Below are positions 37,168 through 45,739 of a stretch of 64,000 nucleotides of DNA, piece by piece (the first letter of the stretch is position 1; the number at the start of each line of letters is the position of its first letter). Position numbers and translations under genes: made by a program. Under the pieces are notes generated by a model that did not search any database, was not told where the DNA came from, and saw only the letters and a program-made list of their open reading frames with translations. The stretch is taken from positions 665,001 to 729,000 of the forward strand of contig NZ_CP004078.1 of assembly GCF_000612505.1 (NCBI RefSeq), given 5' to 3'. The DNA is from Paenibacillus sabinae T27. Lineage in GTDB: Bacteria > Bacillota > Bacilli > Paenibacillales > Paenibacillaceae.

Positions 37168-37641
37168 ATGCTGCTAAATGTCAGCGGACAGCTTGCTCCT
37201 TCCGATTCCAAGCGTCATATCACCTATGAATTTCGGCTGGACAAGCCTGCGGCAGCCATCAAGATCCGGTTCGCCTATGGGCCCAAGCTGCTGAAGGACG
37301 ACGAACAAGCCAAGGATTTAATCATGCAAGCCATTGATTCCTATATTACTCCGGAGCATCAAAGTCCAGTCCGGGAAGGCTGGAGACGATATTTACCGCT
37401 CAAAAATCTTCTTACCCTCTCGGTAGACGATCCTGACGGATACAGAGGAGCGTGCCATAGGCAGGATGCCGAGCAGAATCTTTTTCTGTCCGAGCAGGAA
37501 GCGTCCGAAGGGTTAATGTCAGGAAAAATGGCTTTAGGAGAGTGGAGCATAACGATCAGCGCTCACGCTGTCGTTACGGAGCGTTGCTCGTATGAATTGT
37601 CGGTTTGGACGGAGGAGGCGGAACCCGGATGCGCTGGCTAG
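37168..37641 (+). CDS. hypothetical protein coupled to the PHP hydrolase
   Basis: 157 aa from the ATG at 37168 (GAGGGGAGG upstream; a more distant ATG at 37147 overlaps no ribosome site). No signal or TM. Strand-rich ends (I-T-Y-E-F-R-L, I-K-I-R-F-A-Y; E-W-S-I-T-I-S-A-H, Y-E-L-S-V-W-T) suggest a beta-sandwich, like the lipid- or sugar-binding domains sometimes found beside PHP hydrolases. Its end overlaps the PHP gene by 13 bp, so the products probably work together. Family not recognised. Confidence 0.7.
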   Translation: MLLNVSGQLAPSDSKRHITYEFRLDKPAAAIKIRFAYGPKLLKDDEQAKDLIMQAIDSYITPEHQSPVREGWRRYLPLKNLLTLSVDDPDGYRGACHRQDAEQNLFLSEQEASEGLMSGKMALGEWSITISAHAVVTERCSYELSVWTEEAEPGCAG

Positions 37642-38618
37642 CTTGCGAACTGCATACGCATACCTTTCACAGCGACGGCAGACAGTCCTTGCGGGAACTG
37701 GCCGAGGGCGCGGCGAAGCTGGGCTTCGACTGCATCGCGCTTACCGATCATAATACGATGTCGGGACTCCGGGACGGTGAGCAGATCCAGCGGGAAACAG
37801 GGATCGTCATTATCCCGGGCATGGAGTGGACGACCTTCCACGGGCATATGGTGACGATTGGCTTGCACAATTTTGTAGATTGGCGAAGAGCGGAAAAATC
37901 GGACATTCACGAAGGAATCTCCATGGTTCACGGGCAGGGCGGGCTGGCCGGAATGGCGCATCCCTTTCGGATCGGCAGTCCTGTCTGTACCGGATGCTAC
38001 TGGGAATACGAAATCAGGGACTGGAACGATCTCGATTACATCGAGGTATGGTCGGGAACGTTCGCACCCGTCAAGCCCGAGAATCGGCGGGCATTCGACC
38101 TGTGGACGGACCGGCTGAACGCCGGGAACCGCATCGCGGCAACATCCGGACGGGACTGGCATGAGCAGGCGGACACGGACGACCCTCTCTCGGTCACGTA
38201 TCTGGGAGTGGATGACGGGCCAGGGACGGCTTCGGAAAAAGCGGTTCGGGCGCTTGCCGAGGGAAGAGCCGCGGTAACGATCGGTCCGCTGGTAACGCTG
38301 GAGGCGGAGGCCGGCGGCAGATTGTACGGCATCGGCGAATCCGTCTCCACACCAAATCGAGCAGAGTCAATCCACTTCCGGGTGAAGATCGACTTTTCCG
38401 TTAGACAGACACTATGGGAGCTGCCGAAACAGGATTTTACATTAAAAATCACGGGCAATTCCGGCATCCTCGAGCAGTGCGCCATAGGTTCGGCCGATCA
38501 GAGCCGCGAATTCAGTATCCCGGCGGACGGGTTGATCTGGGCAAGGGCTGAATTATGGGGGATTGTAAAAGGCATGCGGACGATGGTCGCTTTTACGAAT
38601 GCCATATATATAAGCTGA
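37629..38618 (+). CDS. CehA/McbA-type PHP-domain metallohydrolase
   Basis: 329 aa. PHP motif I is E-L-H-T-H-T-F-H-S-D-G (His9, His11), motif II is A-L-T-D-H-N-T, then G-M-E-W-T-T-F-H-G-H, G-M-A-H-P-F and later T-S-G-R-D-W-H. This pattern is typical of CehA/McbA-like phosphoesterases and carbamate hydrolases that use two or three metals. A C-terminal ~90-residue beta-rich extension is present. The ATG at 37629 after GGAGG lies inside the end of the preceding gene. Linked GDPD and ABC importer genes favour a phosphodiester or phosphomonoester substrate. Confidence 0.88.
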   Translation: MRWLACELHTHTFHSDGRQSLRELAEGAAKLGFDCIALTDHNTMSGLRDGEQIQRETGIVIIPGMEWTTFHGHMVTIGLHNFVDWRRAEKSDIHEGISMVHGQGGLAGMAHPFRIGSPVCTGCYWEYEIRDWNDLDYIEVWSGTFAPVKPENRRAFDLWTDRLNAGNRIAATSGRDWHEQADTDDPLSVTYLGVDDGPGTASEKAVRALAEGRAAVTIGPLVTLEAEAGGRLYGIGESVSTPNRAESIHFRVKIDFSVRQTLWELPKQDFTLKITGNSGILEQCAIGSADQSREFSIPADGLIWARAELWGIVKGMRTMVAFTNAIYIS

Positions 38619-38699
38619 ACTTGAGATTTTTTTCATCAGATTCAGTCGTAACTGCGGGGAATGTTTGGACTTCCCGCCGATGAATAAGGAGGAAAAATA

Positions 38700-39431
38700 G
38701 TGAACGCTGTTCCGCTTATTACCGCGCATACCGGATGCATGAACACGCCCGATAACTCCCTGCTCTCCATCGAGACGGGCCTTGCGAACGGGGCGGATAT
38801 TATTGAAGATGACATTCGGGTTACCCGCGATGGCGTACCCGTGCTCAGCCATGACGATGCGGTTCGCCTGGCGGACGGCTCCATGGGCAGCCTTTCCCAC
38901 ATGACGATTTCGGAGCTGTACGAGAATCTGTCCATTCCGGTCGTCAAGCTGGAGCAGGCATTGCATTTGGTGCGGTGCACGGGGAAGACGATGAATCTCG
39001 ACCTGAAGACGGATGAGTGCATAGAGCCGGTGTCGGAATTGGTGAAGCGGCTTGGCCTCATCGACCGCGTCTTTCTGTCGGGCTGCGAGGCGGACAGGGC
39101 CCGCAAAGCCAAGCACAGCAACGCCAGATTGCGCAAGCTGCTCAATGTGAATGCTGTACGGTTTCTTGCCGGGGACTTTACGGAAGCGGTCCTGCAAACC
39201 GTTCAGGATGCCAAAAGCGCCGGCTGCTTCGGAATTAACGTGCCCTACCGTTTGGTTGAGCCGTACCTGCTGGAGAAAGCGGCTGAATACGGGCTTCAAA
39301 TCTACATCTGGACCGTTGATGAGGAAAAGGACATGAGGTTATACGCGGGTATGGGCGTACATTCCATCACCACAAGAAATGTTACCGATCTCGTCCGGAT
39401 TAAAAAGGAAATGTTGGCGGAAGGAAGTTGA
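38700..39431 (+). CDS. glycerophosphodiester phosphodiesterase
   Basis: 243 aa from a GTG at 38700, after AAGGAGG. T-A-H-T-G-C replaces the usual A-H-R-G motif (catalytic His kept, Arg changed to Thr), then N-S-L, E-D-D-I-R-V-T-R-D-G-V-P-V-L-S-H-D and M-N-L-D-L-K. It lacks a signal peptide, so it acts on imported glycerophosphodiesters, releasing glycerol-3-phosphate and an alcohol. The changed HRG motif suggests a variant substrate. Its stop overlaps the LacI-type regulator start. Confidence 0.85.
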   Translation: MNAVPLITAHTGCMNTPDNSLLSIETGLANGADIIEDDIRVTRDGVPVLSHDDAVRLADGSMGSLSHMTISELYENLSIPVVKLEQALHLVRCTGKTMNLDLKTDECIEPVSELVKRLGLIDRVFLSGCEADRARKAKHSNARLRKLLNVNAVRFLAGDFTEAVLQTVQDAKSAGCFGINVPYRLVEPYLLEKAAEYGLQIYIWTVDEEKDMRLYAGMGVHSITTRNVTDLVRIKKEMLAEGS

Positions 39432-40435
39432 ACGTGGGCTATAACATAAAAGAAATCGCCGCACTTGCCGGCGTCTCCAAATCTACGGTTTCCCGAGTGA
39501 TCTCGGGCTCGGGCTATGCCAGCCAGGAGGCCCGTGAACGCGTCATGAAGGTGATCGAAACGCTTCAGTACAAGCCGAGCGCGGTGGCGAGAGCGATGGT
39601 TTCGCAGCGGACGCACAATATCGGCGTCATCATTTTTCGGGAGCAGCAGCCCATCGTGTCCCATCCGCTGTACGGCAAAATCGTTGACGCGATCCTGATG
39701 GCCGCCGGGGCGAAAGGTTATTCGGTGTTCCTGACCACAGATCATGAAATGTCGCTGCGTTCCACTGATTTTATGCTGGAAAAGCGGGTTGACGGATTAA
39801 TTCTGATCAGCCGGCTCCGGCAAAATGTCATCGATTACGTGAAATCATTTCAAATTCCGTATTTGATGGTCAACGGATCGACCGACGATCCCGAAGTCGT
39901 CCAGATCGTAAGCAAGGATGAAGAAGGAGGGGAGCGCGCCGCCTCCTATCTGTACCAGCTCGGGCATCGCCGGATCTTTGTGATCGCGGGTCCGCAGGAG
40001 CACCGAAGCCATAATTTACGCCTGCAGGGCTTTAGCGGCAGCATGGAGAAGCTGGGCAACAAGGAAGGGCTGTCTGTCGTGTTCTCGCCCGAATCCAGCT
40101 TTGATATGGGATACCGGGTGATGCTCGAGCATTGGGACTTGTTCATGCAGGGAGGCTTTACGTCTTTATTTGCAACGAACGACATGCTTGCTCTTGGGGC
40201 CATGAAGCTTCTGGCCGAACGGTCGGTCCCTGTGCCGGAGCAAATCGCCGTGATGGGCTTTGACGATATCGACTTTGCTTCCATGTATTCCCCTTCGCTT
40301 ACAACGGTGAGGGTGGAGAAGGAAAAGATGGGACATGACGCCATATGGATGCTGGACCGGTTAATCCGGAATGAGGACGGTCTCCCAAAGCTGAACGAGT
40401 ATGCCAGTGAGCTGATTATCCGCCAGTCTACCTAA
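39428..40435 (+). CDS. LacI-family transcriptional regulator
   Basis: 335 aa from a TTG overlapping the GDPD stop (a GTG at 39434 is an alternative). N-terminal HTH N-I-K-E-I-A-A-L-A-G-V-S-K-S-T-V-S-R-V and a periplasmic-binding-protein-like core (F-A-T-N-D-M-L-A-L-G-A, V-M-G-F-D-D-I). It is the last gene of the first block and probably represses both blocks through operators at 37122-37137 and 40509-40524, with a product of the pathway as inducer. Confidence 0.92.
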   Translation: MNVGYNIKEIAALAGVSKSTVSRVISGSGYASQEARERVMKVIETLQYKPSAVARAMVSQRTHNIGVIIFREQQPIVSHPLYGKIVDAILMAAGAKGYSVFLTTDHEMSLRSTDFMLEKRVDGLILISRLRQNVIDYVKSFQIPYLMVNGSTDDPEVVQIVSKDEEGGERAASYLYQLGHRRIFVIAGPQEHRSHNLRLQGFSGSMEKLGNKEGLSVVFSPESSFDMGYRVMLEHWDLFMQGGFTSLFATNDMLALGAMKLLAERSVPVPEQIAVMGFDDIDFASMYSPSLTTVRVEKEKMGHDAIWMLDRLIRNEDGLPKLNEYASELIIRQST

Positions 40436-40508
40436 ATTATCCTTTACGATTCATGTAATCTCAGATAATACTGTTCAAATATTAAAAAATTAAAGTAATA
40501 ACGGGAAC

Positions 40509-40524
40509 ATGGGAACGGTCTCAT
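40509..40524. promoter_or_regulatory. LacI-family operator 2 (upstream of the ABC importer)
   Basis: ATGGGAACGGTCTCAT matches the complement of operator 1 at 13 of the central 14 positions. An AT-rich stretch (40470-40500) just upstream probably holds the promoter; a TTCAAA/TAATAA pair at about 40475-40500 is possible. Confidence 0.75.
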
Positions 40525-40563
40525 ATTAAGGCTGCCCATCCCGGAAAGGGGCTTTACAGGCGC

Positions 40564-41388
40564 ATGAGTTGGTATTTCAGAGCAATCGGTTTTCGAAAAA
40601 TATTCGAGTTCCTGCTGCTTGTCGCTTTTGTCGTGTTCTTTGTCGGCCCGCTCTTGAATCTCGCCGTTCTTGCCTTCAGCAGCAAGTGGAATTATCCCGA
40701 CCTGCTGCCGCGGCAGTGGTCTTTACAGTGGTGGCATTTCGTACTTCAGGAGGATGATATCGCCAAATCCATCGGGCTTTCGTTTCTGATCGCCGCGTTA
40801 GTCACGGCATTGTCCATCGTCATTTGCATCCCGGCCGCCTATGCTTTTGCAAGGATTCGATTTCCGCTGAGCCGTTTCTTTCTGTTCTCTTTTCTGCTTA
40901 CGCACGCTTTTCCAAAAATGGGGCTGTATGTCTCGATTGCCGTCCTCTTTTATAAACTGGGGCTGATGAATACGCTGCTCGGCGTGGTCCTCGTTCATAT
41001 GATTAATGTTCTGATGTTTATGACCTGGATTCCGACGGCAGCCTTCCGCAACGTTCACACGGCTCAGGAAGAATCGGCGAGAGATGTGGGCGCCACGCCG
41101 TTCCGCGTATTCTGCAGCATTACGCTGCCGATGGCGATGCCGGGTATTCTGGTCGCTTCCATCTTCACCTTTCTGAACTCTTTGGACGAGGCACAAGGCA
41201 CTTTCCTGGTCGGAATTCCCGATTTCAAGACGATGCCGATCGTTATGTACTCGATCATCGCTGATTTTCCGAGCAGCGCCGGCGCCGTATTCTCAATCAT
41301 TCTTACCGCTCCGACCATTATTCTGCTGTTAGCCGCCCAGCGTTTGGTCAGCGCGGATATTATGGCCAGCGGTTTCCAAGTTAAGTAA
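40564..41388 (+). CDS. ABC transporter permease (PotC/PhnV-like)
   Basis: 274 aa, six TM segments. The E-E-S-A-R-D-V-G-A-T-P-F-R-V-F loop is the EAA motif that contacts the ATPase. The family is the polyamine / iron(III) / 2-aminoethylphosphonate group (MetI-like fold). The ATG at 40564 follows a GGGGC-rich weak ribosome site. It pairs with the second permease at 43689. Confidence 0.9.
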   Translation: MSWYFRAIGFRKIFEFLLLVAFVVFFVGPLLNLAVLAFSSKWNYPDLLPRQWSLQWWHFVLQEDDIAKSIGLSFLIAALVTALSIVICIPAAYAFARIRFPLSRFFLFSFLLTHAFPKMGLYVSIAVLFYKLGLMNTLLGVVLVHMINVLMFMTWIPTAAFRNVHTAQEESARDVGATPFRVFCSITLPMAMPGILVASIFTFLNSLDEAQGTFLVGIPDFKTMPIVMYSIIADFPSSAGAVFSIILTAPTIILLLAAQRLVSADIMASGFQVK

Positions 41389-41439
41389 CTTAGTCCCGGG
41401 ACAATAACCGGATCAATTTCCGGATCACGGAGGAATGTC

Positions 41440-42477
41440 ATGAGTGTACAGCTTTCGATTCGCAATTTGACCAAACGTTACAAGACAGGAGAAGGCGTAA
41501 CCGGTATTTCGCTCGATGTGAAGAAAGGTGAATTGGTCACCCTGCTTGGCCCTTCCGGCTGCGGCAAAACGACGGTGCTGAGAAGCATCGGCGGCTTTCT
41601 TGAGCCCGATTCGGGCGAGATTATGATCGCAAGCAAAAGCGTGATAAAGCTCCCGCCGGAGAAACGGCCGACCTCGATGGTCTTTCAGGGGTACAATCTG
41701 TGGCCGCATATGTCCATTTATGACAATCTGGCCTTTGGGCTCAAGATTCGCAAGACGCCCAAGGCGGAAATCAAGAAAGCCGTCGAGGACGCGCTTCGGC
41801 TGGTGCGGCTGCCCGGTGTGGAGAAGAAATTCCCCAGCCAGCTGTCGGGCGGGCAGCAGCAGCGGATTGCCGTTGCCAGATCCCTTTTGCTGAAGCCAGA
41901 GGTACTGCTGCTCGACGAGCCTTTCTCCGCGCTTGACGCCAAGCTTCGCCACGAGATGAGAGAAGAGCTGCGCGAGATTCAGACCGAGACCGGCCTGACC
42001 ATGGTGTTCGTCACCCATGACCAGGAGGAAGCCCTGTCCCTGTCCGACCGGATCATCGTGATGAACCAGGGTAATATCGAGCAAATCGCGGCGCCACAGG
42101 ATATATACGATTCGCCGGATACGCTGTTTGTCGCTCAGTTTATCGGCAAAATGAACTTTTTGGAGGGGGTGGTGGAAGAGGACAAGCTGCGTGTGGGAGG
42201 TCTGGTGTTTCCGAATACGAAGCGTCTTGCGGGGTCAGTCGTTATCGCCGTCAGGCCGGAGGATGTCATGATCGGTCCGGATTCCGGAGAAAGAGACGGC
42301 TTGTATGGAACAATCAAGCAAGTGATGGTGCTCGGCCATTATGCCGAGGTGTCGGTTGAACTTGACGGGTACGGCCCGATTAGGGCGTTTCAGCCGAGAG
42401 ATTCCGTGAAGGAGCTTAGGGTGGGTCAGCGTGTAACCGTTGCTTTTGCCAAAGTGATTGCTTATCCGAACAAGTAA
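41440..42477 (+). CDS. ABC transporter ATP-binding protein (PotA/FbpC/PhnT-like)
   Basis: 345 aa. Walker A G-P-S-G-C-G-K-T-T, signature L-S-G-G-Q-Q-Q-R, Walker B V-L-L-L-D-E-P, H-loop V-T-H-D. The C-terminal ~110 residues form a TOBE/OB domain, as in importers for spermidine, Fe3+ or aminoethylphosphonate. It is placed between permease 1 and the binding protein. Confidence 0.93.
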   Translation: MSVQLSIRNLTKRYKTGEGVTGISLDVKKGELVTLLGPSGCGKTTVLRSIGGFLEPDSGEIMIASKSVIKLPPEKRPTSMVFQGYNLWPHMSIYDNLAFGLKIRKTPKAEIKKAVEDALRLVRLPGVEKKFPSQLSGGQQQRIAVARSLLLKPEVLLLDEPFSALDAKLRHEMREELREIQTETGLTMVFVTHDQEEALSLSDRIIVMNQGNIEQIAAPQDIYDSPDTLFVAQFIGKMNFLEGVVEEDKLRVGGLVFPNTKRLAGSVVIAVRPEDVMIGPDSGERDGLYGTIKQVMVLGHYAEVSVELDGYGPIRAFQPRDSVKELRVGQRVTVAFAKVIAYPNK

Positions 42478-42501
42478 GGACTAACAAGGAGGAAATTTTA
42501 C

Positions 42502-43692
42502 ATGTTTCGTATGAAAAAACGTTTTACTGTACTGTCAGCTCTGGCGTTGTCGTTCGGTATTCTGGCCGGTTGCGGTACAGCGAATAACAATTCAGCAGGC
42601 TCCGCCGCCGCTGGCGGTTCCTCATCCCCGGCAGCAAGCAATTCCGCCTCTTCCAGCGCACCGGTCGAAATTCAGTTTTATTTTACAGGCTCCCAGAACG
42701 TAAAGAACTTGTGGGATCAGCTCACACCCATGTTCGAAGAAAAAAATCCGGACGTCAAAGTGAAACTCGTGTACATTCCTTCCGGAACCGGCGCGCAACC
42801 GACCTATGACCGTATTTTGGCCGCCAAGCAAGCAGGCAAGGGATCGGGTGGTATCGACCTTTATGAAGATGGTCTGCCCGTTGTCACTCAAGGTCAAAAA
42901 GACGACCTCTGGGATACGCTGAGCACAAGCTCCGTTCCGAATCTCGCCAAAGTGGATGCAAAAACGATGCAGGATGTCGCCAATCTGGCGGTGCCTTACC
43001 GTTCGTCAGCCGTCGTGCTCGCTTATAACAGTGAGAAGGTGACTACGCCTCCGCGCACGCTGGACGAGGTGTTCGACTGGATTAAGAAGAATCCTGAGCG
43101 TTTTGCTTATAACGACCCGTCCACCGGGGGCTCCGGCAGCTCCTTCGTAACGACGACACTTTATAAAGATCTGCCTGAAGAGGCTATCCATAACGACGAT
43201 CCGGCCATCATGAAGGATTGGGACAAAGGCTTTGCGACGCTGAAGGAACTGGGACCCTACCTGTACGGCAAAGGCATTTATCCGAAAAAGAATCAGGGCA
43301 CGCTGGATCTGCTGACGAGCGGAGAGGTCGACATGATTCCGGCCTGGTCGGACATGGTCCTTGAACAACTGGATAAAGGCCAACTGCCGGCAACGACAAA
43401 AATGCAGCAGATTACACCGGGCTTCAACGGCGGACCGACTTATCTGATGGTGCCGAAGCTGTCCGACAAGAAAGAAGCCGTCTATAAATTCCTGGACTTC
43501 GTCCTGTCGCCGGAAGCGCAAACTGTCATGATTAAGACGATGCACGGCTTCCCGGGAATCGAGCTTACGAACATGCCACAGGATATTCAGGATTCGTTTA
43601 AAGGCGTGTCGGAAGGCTTCCGTAATTTCAACGTCGGTGAACTGAGCAAAGAGATCAACAAACGCTGGCAGAGCGACGTGGCGGCTCAATGA
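42502..43692 (+). CDS. ABC importer solute-binding lipoprotein
   Basis: 396 aa. Lipobox L-A-G-C with the lipidated Cys at residue 24, then a Ser/Ala/Asn-rich spacer to about residue 52 and a type-2 binding-protein fold (P-V-E-I-Q-F-Y-F-T-G-S ... Y-R-S-S-A-V-V-L-A-Y-N-S-E-K). It resembles PotD/FbpA/PhnS-type proteins. A well-placed AGGAGG precedes it. The ligand is unknown; linked phosphodiesterase genes point to an organophosphate. Confidence 0.9.
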   Translation: MFRMKKRFTVLSALALSFGILAGCGTANNNSAGSAAAGGSSSPAASNSASSSAPVEIQFYFTGSQNVKNLWDQLTPMFEEKNPDVKVKLVYIPSGTGAQPTYDRILAAKQAGKGSGGIDLYEDGLPVVTQGQKDDLWDTLSTSSVPNLAKVDAKTMQDVANLAVPYRSSAVVLAYNSEKVTTPPRTLDEVFDWIKKNPERFAYNDPSTGGSGSSFVTTTLYKDLPEEAIHNDDPAIMKDWDKGFATLKELGPYLYGKGIYPKKNQGTLDLLTSGEVDMIPAWSDMVLEQLDKGQLPATTKMQQITPGFNGGPTYLMVPKLSDKKEAVYKFLDFVLSPEAQTVMIKTMHGFPGIELTNMPQDIQDSFKGVSEGFRNFNVGELSKEINKRWQSDVAAQ

Positions 43693-44528
43693 GGAAGGAA
43701 GTAAAAATGGGGATATTCGGACTTTGTCTGGTTATCCCCTCCTTTCTCTTGTTGTCGGTGATCGTAATCATTCCGATTATATTATCTTTTTTCGAAAGCT
43801 TGCGCGATGAAAGTGGCGGGTACGGGCTGAGCCGTTATGTGTATTTGTTTACTGATGAGGGGATGCGCGCGAATATCGTATTTACCCTTCAGGTGACGAT
43901 TATTTCCTGTGTGATTGTGCTGGCTGTCAGCTACGCACTTGCGGTATACATGCGCTTCAGCACCGGCAGGCTGGTCGATTTAATCCGCAAAACCTATATG
44001 ATTCCAATCTTTATTCCAGGGGTTATCGCTACCTATGGCCTGATCAACCTGCTCGGGAACCACGGCTGGCTGTCCCGCTGGCTGCTGCTGTTCGGGGGGA
44101 CGCTTCCGCGGATTATTTTTGATCAGAAGGGCATTATCATTGCGAATCTCTGGTTCAATATCCCGTTTACGACGATGCTGCTCAGCTCGGCGCTGGCGGC
44201 AATTCCGAACGCTGTTATTGAGAGCGCCAAGGATATCGGGGCGGGTCGCTTGCGCATCTTCTTCCGTATCATCATGCCGCTATCGTACAAAACGTTTCTC
44301 GTCGCGGTCACCTTCGTATTCATGGGTGTCATCGGATCGTTTACCGCTCCGTTTCTGGTCGGTCCAAATGCTCCCCAAATGCTCGGCGTGTCGATGGAGC
44401 AGGTATTCAGCGTCTTCCAGGAGCGCGAGCAGGCTGCGGCGATATCCTTTTTTACGTTCCTGCTGTGCTCGGTGCTCGGCTACTTCTACATCCGTTCGAT
44501 GGTGAAAGAAGAGACGGCCCGGCCATGA
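43689..44528 (+). CDS. ABC transporter permease (PotB/PhnU-like)
   Basis: 279 aa, six TM segments. E-S-A-K-D-I-G-A-G-R-L-R-I-F-F is the EAA loop. The start overlaps the binding-protein stop by 4 bp (ATGA) and the stop overlaps the next gene by 4 bp, so translation is tightly coupled. Confidence 0.92.
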   Translation: MRKEVKMGIFGLCLVIPSFLLLSVIVIIPIILSFFESLRDESGGYGLSRYVYLFTDEGMRANIVFTLQVTIISCVIVLAVSYALAVYMRFSTGRLVDLIRKTYMIPIFIPGVIATYGLINLLGNHGWLSRWLLLFGGTLPRIIFDQKGIIIANLWFNIPFTTMLLSSALAAIPNAVIESAKDIGAGRLRIFFRIIMPLSYKTFLVAVTFVFMGVIGSFTAPFLVGPNAPQMLGVSMEQVFSVFQEREQAAAISFFTFLLCSVLGYFYIRSMVKEETARP

Positions 44529-45442
44529 TTGAAATCTATACGCATGAATGGAAGACGGTTGGCGCGAATTTGGCCGAGGCGATGCTGGATGGAAAAGTCA
44601 GTGTAGAAGACACATGCGCAGCCATCATCCCCGTGCTTGATCTGCTGCGCAAGGTGTTTCCGGATGAAGCCGAGTACCCGGCAAGGCAGGGAGAATATTA
44701 TCATCTGGACGGGCAGCTCCGCCGGGCGGGACAGGCCTATCAGAGGACGCTTGCGCTGGAACCTCCGCTTGCGATTACGGAACAGGAAGCCGCCGCTATC
44801 CGCCGCCACTGCCCGCTGCTGCTCACAACCGAGGCGGAATGCTTTCCCCTGAAGGATATCGCTGCCGTCCATCATCCGACGCGGCCGCTGATCGGGTATC
44901 ACCTGTTCTGGGAGGACGACTTCGACTTTCCGGACGATTACGAGCCCTGCGATCATGAAGAGATATGGGTGGAGTATGATCCTGTAGAGGAGACGGTCAC
45001 CCAGGTCATGACGTTCTTCCACAGCTCGGTAATCTCCTCGGAGGAGGCGGTCCGGGAAGCCAGGGAGCGTGGGGAACGGCCGATTATCCGGATCGAGTGG
45101 GGGAAACACGGGTCGCTGCTCAAGGGCTGGGAAACTATCGACATTCCGATGAAGAACATGACCATGCAGGATTGGATACGGCAAACGTACGAACATGTCA
45201 AGAATGGCGGGCGTCTGCCGGAGCATCCGCTGAAGCGATTTTGGCCCCGGGGGTTCGAAGGCTCCTATGAGTCTTACATCGACTTCTCCGTTCCGATCGA
45301 TCCGCTGCTTTATCTGGAGCGCAAGCCGCTTATATTCAAATCGCTTCATGTGAATGCGATTCTGTTCACGGAGGCGATCCCTTACAATTTCCACCCAAAA
45401 ATGGAATGGCCGGACCGGTTCGCCCGGGCATTGCTTGATTAG
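44525..45442 (+). CDS. conserved-looking protein of unknown function in the ABC operon
   Basis: 305 aa, starting inside the permease stop (ATGA). The N-terminal ~80 residues look helical (a TPR-like A-G-Q-A-Y-Q-R-T-L-A-L-E-P). The centre has Y-H-L-F-W-E-D-D-F-D-F-P-D-D-Y and D-H-E-E-I-W-V-E-Y-D (residues 125-152), then F-F-H-S-S and R-I-E-W-G-K-H-G-S near 195, a repeated His/Asp/Glu-rich pattern that could bind metal. No signal or TM. I do not recognise the family; a hydrolase acting on the imported substrate is a guess from context. Confidence 0.75.
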   Translation: MIEIYTHEWKTVGANLAEAMLDGKVSVEDTCAAIIPVLDLLRKVFPDEAEYPARQGEYYHLDGQLRRAGQAYQRTLALEPPLAITEQEAAAIRRHCPLLLTTEAECFPLKDIAAVHHPTRPLIGYHLFWEDDFDFPDDYEPCDHEEIWVEYDPVEETVTQVMTFFHSSVISSEEAVREARERGERPIIRIEWGKHGSLLKGWETIDIPMKNMTMQDWIRQTYEHVKNGGRLPEHPLKRFWPRGFEGSYESYIDFSVPIDPLLYLERKPLIFKSLHVNAILFTEAIPYNFHPKMEWPDRFARALLD

Positions 45443-45464
45443 GGAAATATCGCACACTTGTGCA

Positions 45465-45533
45465 GGCACTGCCGTGCCGCCCGCTGACGATGCAACTCAT
45501 GCATCACGGGGGGGGGAACGGCGGTGTCTTTTT
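45465..45533 (+). terminator. terminator of the ABC importer operon
   Basis: GGCACTGCCGT (45465-45475) pairs, with two wobbles, with ACGGCGGTGTC (45518-45528), followed by five T. The loop holds a GATGCAACTCATGCATC hairpin and a G-run. Confidence 0.75.
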
Positions 45534-45573
45534 AAAATATAAGATATCTACGAGAAACGTACTTGCGTCTTTC

Positions 45574-45598
45574 GGGACGCCGTCAGGCGTTTCTTTTT
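45574..45598 (+). terminator. second hairpin terminator before the DUF3048 gene
   Basis: GGGACGCC-GTCA-GGCGTTTC followed by TTTTT. Confidence 0.65.
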
Positions 45599-45608
45599 GT
45601 TGTACAGG

Positions 45609-45637
45609 TTGTTGTTATTCCGGGTCTGTTCTATTAT
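45609..45637 (+). promoter_or_regulatory. candidate promoter of the DUF3048 gene
   Basis: TTGTTG (45609-45614), a 17-bp spacer, and TATTAT (45632-45637). Confidence 0.45.
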
Positions 45638-45739
45638 AGGGGGGGCCCTGAAAATGTTTCGTAGCGTCATGCATTCTTCTCACTCGGGGATGATATGAAC
45701 ATTAGACATGTTAACCAGTTAAGGAGGAACACATCCTTT

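Noticed and set aside
45510..45516. Run of G inside the loop of the ABC operon terminator as a sequencing error or phase-variable tract
   Set aside because: It is non-coding and lies in a terminator loop, so no functional switch is implied.
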